Below are positions 19,866-23,071 of a DNA stretch of 23,071 bases, piece after piece (position 1 is the first letter of the stretch; every line of letters begins with the position of its first letter). The notes below the pieces were generated by a model. It worked only from the letters and a program-made list of their open reading frames with translations. It was not told the origin of the DNA and did no database searches. Location of the stretch: positions 1-23,071 of the IMG/VR virus record IMGVR_UViG_3300042892_000788; one strand, 5' to 3'. This DNA comes from a virus. Made by a program: the position numbers and the translations under genes.

Positions 19866-20738
19866 CTACGCGACTAGTGCGCGGAGATCGTTTACGCGGA
19901 ACCAGTCGCACCACGGACCCGCGGACGGTGCCGCCTGCCATGATCCCCAAAGCTCACCCATAGCGGCGAGCGTGACACAAAGGCGACCGTCTGCGGCGTA
20001 CTCTGCGACAAGGTTCGAACCTGCGATACCGGGCTTTAGTTCCATCCACGGGCCAATAGGACCGCCGGGTGTACCTGACCAGCACGATACGACCTGTCCG
20101 CCGTCGGTGAGCGCTATAAATTCGTCGCGCTTGTCTGTATTAACCATATGGAACATATCGTTAGCTTTCGTAGAAATCGGTCCGGGTGTCGGCGTCGCCG
20201 TTCGGATTGCGTTTATAAGTTGCTGGTCAAACGTCGCGCGGTCCGGGTGTCGGCTCCACGCGTCGGAACGGTCCGCCGGCTGAACGGTGCCGTGGCAGAA
20301 CAGACCGACGCGGTTAAGTGCGTCGGTCCCTACCCATTGCGCCGCCTCGTTTACGTCAATGCCTAGCGACTGCCATAGTTCGCGGATAGCTGAACCGGCG
20401 CGCGTAATCATTGCTTGCGTATTCGGGTCGTTAGGGGAAAGGTCCGCCGAGCGGCCCGCTAAACAGATATGCCACGTACGCGAATTGTATCCGGCACTAG
20501 CTACGCTGAACGTCGTATAATCCGGCGGCACAAGGTAAACGGTTTCGTCGCTATCAACTATCGCGGCATACGATCCCGGATCGGTACGGCGCGCAATAAA
20601 AGCCGCTAACGCACGTGCGCTACCCGGACCCGTTGCGCCTTCGGAAGTGTGAACCCCTACCGCCCACGTCGGGCTAGCGTTGCGCGACGTATAAAACTGC
20701 CGCGACTTAGGCGGGTTTTCTAGCAGGTAGTAGGTCAT
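19866..20738 (-). CDS. Endolysin: N-acetylmuramoyl-L-alanine amidase with beta-propeller-like tail
   Basis: The 290-aa protein has an N-terminal amidase domain (about 1-180), with H30 in WAVGVHTSEG, H149 in GLFCHGTVQPADRSDAW and a late RHPDR, which resemble Amidase_2 zinc ligands; TWHICLAG (88-95) is a core strand. After a Thr/Pro linker (180-190), residues 195-285 have repeated WSG/GSW-type segments (VVSCWSGTPGGPIGPWMELK, GELWGSWQAAPSAGPWCDWF), in the style of tectonin or sialidase-like blades that bind glycans. It would cut the wall amide bond at lysis. No signal peptide is present, so export relies on holin. Confidence 0.88.
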   Translation of the reverse strand: MTYYLLENPPKSRQFYTSRNASPTWAVGVHTSEGATGPGSARALAAFIARRTDPGSYAAIVDSDETVYLVPPDYTTFSVASAGYNSRTWHICLAGRSADLSPNDPNTQAMITRAGSAIRELWQSLGIDVNEAAQWVGTDALNRVGLFCHGTVQPADRSDAWSRHPDRATFDQQLINAIRTATPTPGPISTKANDMFHMVNTDKRDEFIALTDGGQVVSCWSGTPGGPIGPWMELKPGIAGSNLVAEYAADGRLCVTLAAMGELWGSWQAAPSAGPWCDWFRVNDLRALVA

Positions 20739-20744
20739 AGGTTC

Positions 20745-21218
20745 CTAGAACGTTTGAACGATTAGTGAGCGACTCGAAAAGTTTACATTCCCGCCGGTCG
20801 AGCGATACTTAAGAAGAAAGGTATGCGGACCCGCCGTTAAACCCGTAAAGACTCGCGAGCTAAAAACGTTCGCCGCAATTTGCGAAGACTGATTAGAAAG
20901 CCCGGCAATAGACGAAGATAAAATGCCGTCGATATATAAACCAATAGTCGCCGTCTGACCCGTTGCGTCTAACCCGATATACGCGCCAGCGGAAACCAAT
21001 ACCCGGCCAGTTTGCGTAACGTTAATAGTTACCGTCGGCCCCGGCGGCGACGCGTCAACGTCTACAGTAGAAGACGTACTAAACGTCGCGACGGTTGAAG
21101 AAAACTGCCACGGTTGCGTAGTGTCTTCCGCGCGCGGTGCGGTTTCGAGCGCACGTATACGCGATTCCATACTACGAATGTAGGTAGACAAATCTTCGGG
21201 TAGCGGAATGTCCGGCAT
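20745..21218 (-). CDS. Minor tail protein with C1q/TNF-like jelly-roll domain
   Basis: The 157-aa protein has a short N-terminal helix (STYIRSMESRIRALETAPR), likely a trimerising coiled coil, followed by a beta-rich domain (TGRVLVSAGAYIGLDATGQT, ATIGLYIDG, TGLTAGPHTFLLKYRSTGG) of the C1q/TNF jelly-roll type. This form is typical of trimeric tail tip or fibre proteins that bind carbohydrate. The start shares a base with the preceding stop. The gene lies between a minor tail gene and the endolysin. Confidence 0.75.
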   Translation of the reverse strand: MPDIPLPEDLSTYIRSMESRIRALETAPRAEDTTQPWQFSSTVATFSTSSTVDVDASPPGPTVTINVTQTGRVLVSAGAYIGLDATGQTATIGLYIDGILSSSIAGLSNQSSQIAANVFSSRVFTGLTAGPHTFLLKYRSTGGNVNFSSRSLIVQTF

Positions 21219-22360
21219 TAGTTAGGTTCCTCTCCCAAGATTAACGAAACCGCTTCGGTTCCTTCGTCGTCTACGCGAACATTCCACCCGACAATTCTAC
21301 GGTACTGGTCGAGACCATCCGGGAAACGTGGCGAAAGGTTCGGCGGGATAATCAGACGGCACGCGTCGCCCGTAATGTACGAACCGAAAACCGGGTCTAG
21401 GTCTGCGCGTACCGTAATCTCCGGTAGCACGACCGGCGTAGCTACTGCCGTGATACGTCCGGCGGTAAGCGCGTCTAGTTGCGTCTGCCCGTCAGTACCG
21501 CGCGTACGTTTAGAAGCTGTCACTTCCTCTAGCAGCGGGTAGCCGGGACCGCCTGAGCTGCCGGGCAGAATTTGGAACGTATCAGCGGCGGAGCTAATAA
21601 GCATCGCGTCGCCTTCGCCGTTGCCGGTCGCCCATACTTTATTTGCTACGCGGGTACCATCAGACGGCCACGTAAATTCGGTTACGTTGCGGCCTACTTC
21701 GAATACGTGACCGGAACGGGAGAAGTTACGACCGCGGCGCGGGTACGACATTGTTAACGTTTTGTCTACGGTGCCGCCGCTATTCCACGCGTACGAATAG
21801 TCGTATTCAAACCCGGCGTCGGCTTTCGCTAGTTCCTCGATTACGTCGCCTACGGTCTGTAGTTCGTAGCGGTCTAGCGTTAACGTTACCGGCGGTTCTG
21901 TAAACGCTGCGTCTATTTCGCGTACTACCGTTACGTTTACGTTTCCGCCTTGCGCAGCTTGCGCCGTCGTTATGACGGTCTGCGCGATCGTTGTCGCGGT
22001 AGATGCGGTAAACGTTTGGTCGTAGTTTACGATCCGTTTCCGCCAGTACGAACCGTCATCGGATGCGCGTATATCGCGGGACTGGTCGCTATCGTTGTAG
22101 GCCGCTACCCAAATAATGCCGCACCATACGATAACGCCGTCGCGCTCGATAATGAGCATACGCCGGGCTTCGTCTACCGCATCGTTTAGGAGTGTCGCTA
22201 GCGCGCGGTTAGTTGCGCTATTAGGTGCCGGAAGCGGAAGCTTGCCGGACGCTTGCCCTACGTCGTTTAGGCGTGCGCCGAAACTGAGACCGGCTAGCGG
22301 TAACTCGGTTATGCGCGTACCGGTTCGAAGGTCCGCGGCTATGCAACGATAAACGGCCAC
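21218..22360 (-). CDS. Minor tail protein (tail-tip, Gp37/Dit-like)
   Basis: The 380-aa protein is a large minor tail protein similar in style to the Gp37-like family of actinophages. LAGLSFGARLNDVGQASGKL and MLIIERDGVIVWCGIIW form the N-terminal strands typical of tail hub proteins, and LQTVGDVIEELAKADAGFEY with TLTMSYPRRGRNFSRS lies in the middle. The C-terminal part has YITGDACRLIIPP and RRIVGWNVRVDDEGTEAVSL. The start is GTG, three bases after the previous stop. It is expected at the tail tip, between tape-measure-end proteins and receptor-binding parts. Confidence 0.82.
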   Translation of the reverse strand: MAVYRCIAADLRTGTRITELPLAGLSFGARLNDVGQASGKLPLPAPNSATNRALATLLNDAVDEARRMLIIERDGVIVWCGIIWVAAYNDSDQSRDIRASDDGSYWRKRIVNYDQTFTASTATTIAQTVITTAQAAQGGNVNVTVVREIDAAFTEPPVTLTLDRYELQTVGDVIEELAKADAGFEYDYSYAWNSGGTVDKTLTMSYPRRGRNFSRSGHVFEVGRNVTEFTWPSDGTRVANKVWATGNGEGDAMLISSAADTFQILPGSSGGPGYPLLEEVTASKRTRGTDGQTQLDALTAGRITAVATPVVLPEITVRADLDPVFGSYITGDACRLIIPPNLSPRFPDGLDQYRRIVGWNVRVDDEGTEAVSLILGEEPN

Positions 22361-22363
22361 GTA

Positions 22364-23071
22364 TTATGCCGGTGCTCCGGCCGGACCGACGTCGGTAACG
22401 GTAAGCGTTGCGCCAATTAGAACAAGCGCGGCAGACGATACGCCGACAAACTGTAAACGTTCCGTTACCGCCGACGCGGAGCTTGTGTAGTTATGGTAAA
22501 CGCTAACCGAAGCTCTGTAACCGATAGGCAGATAAACGCCCATTTGTTTAACCGGGGTCCCTAATGTCGGGCCTACGCCTACGTTAAATTCACTAGCGGA
22601 AGCGCCGTTATTGAATATCGTTAGGTTTCCTTCAACGCGAATACGTCGGTTAGCGGGAACCGTGAAACCCAACGTTGTTGCGTTTGTCCATGTTCCGGCG
22701 GTGCCGGGAACGTTGGCGGCTGTGACAACAGATTCGCCCACGTAGCCCCATGGCATATTCCACGGGCGGCGGTATTGCGAGCCGTTAAACCAATATGGGC
22801 CTTCGTCTACCGTGTTCAGATTCAGGTAGTACGCCTGACCGTCAACCGGTGACGGATTCGCGACAGTAGCAAGCGCCGACGTGTTATACGTAGGAATCTT
22901 GCCGATCTGATTAGCGACCGTTCGAAGGTCCGTAATGTCTGCCGTATTTATAGCGGTATCGCCTGCGGCAACCGTGATACGTGCAAGAACGAGCGCGTTA
23001 GGAAACGAAGCTAACGAAGGGTCTGCGGGCGACGCCGCCGGAGTACCAGTAACAACGGTAATACGTGCATC
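22364..23071 (-). CDS. Minor tail protein, C-terminal part (5' end outside window)
   Basis: The frame stays open to the right edge, giving at least 235 codons; the ATG at 22756 is internal. The first visible residues DARITVVTGTPAASPADPSL and LARITVAAGDTAINTADITD are a motif common in actinophage minor tail proteins. They are followed by a linker with YYLNLNTVDEGPYWFNGSQY and by a C-terminal beta domain (TLGFTVPANRRIRVEGNLTI, YRASVSVYHNY, ALVLIGATLTVTDVG) like a jelly-roll fibre head. The protein ends GPAGAPA. It probably forms part of the tail tip or a fibre. The missing N-terminus prevents a fuller call. Confidence 0.8.
   Translation of the reverse strand, partial: DARITVVTGTPAASPADPSLASFPNALVLARITVAAGDTAINTADITDLRTVANQIGKIPTYNTSALATVANPSPVDGQAYYLNLNTVDEGPYWFNGSQYRRPWNMPWGYVGESVVTAANVPGTAGTWTNATTLGFTVPANRRIRVEGNLTIFNNGASASEFNVGVGPTLGTPVKQMGVYLPIGYRASVSVYHNYTSSASAVTERLQFVGVSSAALVLIGATLTVTDVGPAGAPA

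Noticed and set aside
20005-20030. GGTTCGAACC palindrome resembling a tRNA T-arm
   Set aside because: It is inside the endolysin coding region, with no acceptor or anticodon arm around it.
22364-22756. 130-aa protein with a start at 22756
   Set aside because: The same frame is open to the window edge and upstream codons encode a typical minor tail protein motif, so this ATG is internal.

Overview
The window looks like part of the genome of a tailed phage with an HK97-type head and a probable siphovirus tail, infecting an actinobacterium. The host call rests on a WhiB-type regulator, a resuscitation-promoting-factor (Rpf)-like wall hydrolase and a DUF2746-type membrane protein, together with CpG-rich codon use at moderately high GC. 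Every gene I can support lies on the minus strand, so transcription runs from high to low coordinates, and genes are tightly packed with ATGA, GTGA or TAATG junctions. I see no tRNA, CRISPR array, insertion sequence, integrase or CI-type repressor.

In transcription order: (1) 23071-16370 is a late segment. It holds the 3' end of a minor tail protein gene, two more tail genes, an amidase endolysin, a DUF2746-type membrane protein, a small Cys protein, a metallophosphoesterase, a DUF6378-like protein, a membrane protein, a tiny acidic protein, an r1t-type holin and two virion-like proteins. A stem-loop terminator follows at 16234-16269. (2) A TTGACA promoter with an internal operator-like palindrome (16154-16183) begins an early operon of small unknown proteins, several with Cys pairs. 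A 215-base untranslated stretch at 14664-14878 holds several perfect inverted repeats and may encode a structured RNA. The operon continues with an ERF recombinase, an HNH protein, a 31-aa membrane peptide, a C5-cytosine methyltransferase, a Holliday-junction-resolvase-like nuclease, a WhiB protein, a 48-aa zinc-ribbon protein, an Rpf-like lipoprotein, a replication-initiator-like protein whose gene carries 11-bp-period repeats, a small HTH protein and a second HNH protein. (3) A terminator-like hairpin at 7313-7382 separates this from the packaging and head genes: small and large terminase, a 47-aa membrane protein, portal, a fused prohead protease, HK97 major capsid, head-tail connector, tail terminator, and the first codons of what is probably the major tail protein gene at the left edge.

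The order implies that the missing tail genes (major tail protein, assembly chaperones, tape measure, other minor tail genes) lie beyond the left edge and join back to the right edge on a circular map. The window would then cross the place where a linear virion chromosome is normally opened, next to the terminase genes and the HNH gene. Several genes here are very short (31-58 aa) or need a start different from the longest open frame. I chose those starts by Shine-Dalgarno sequence and stop/start overlap.
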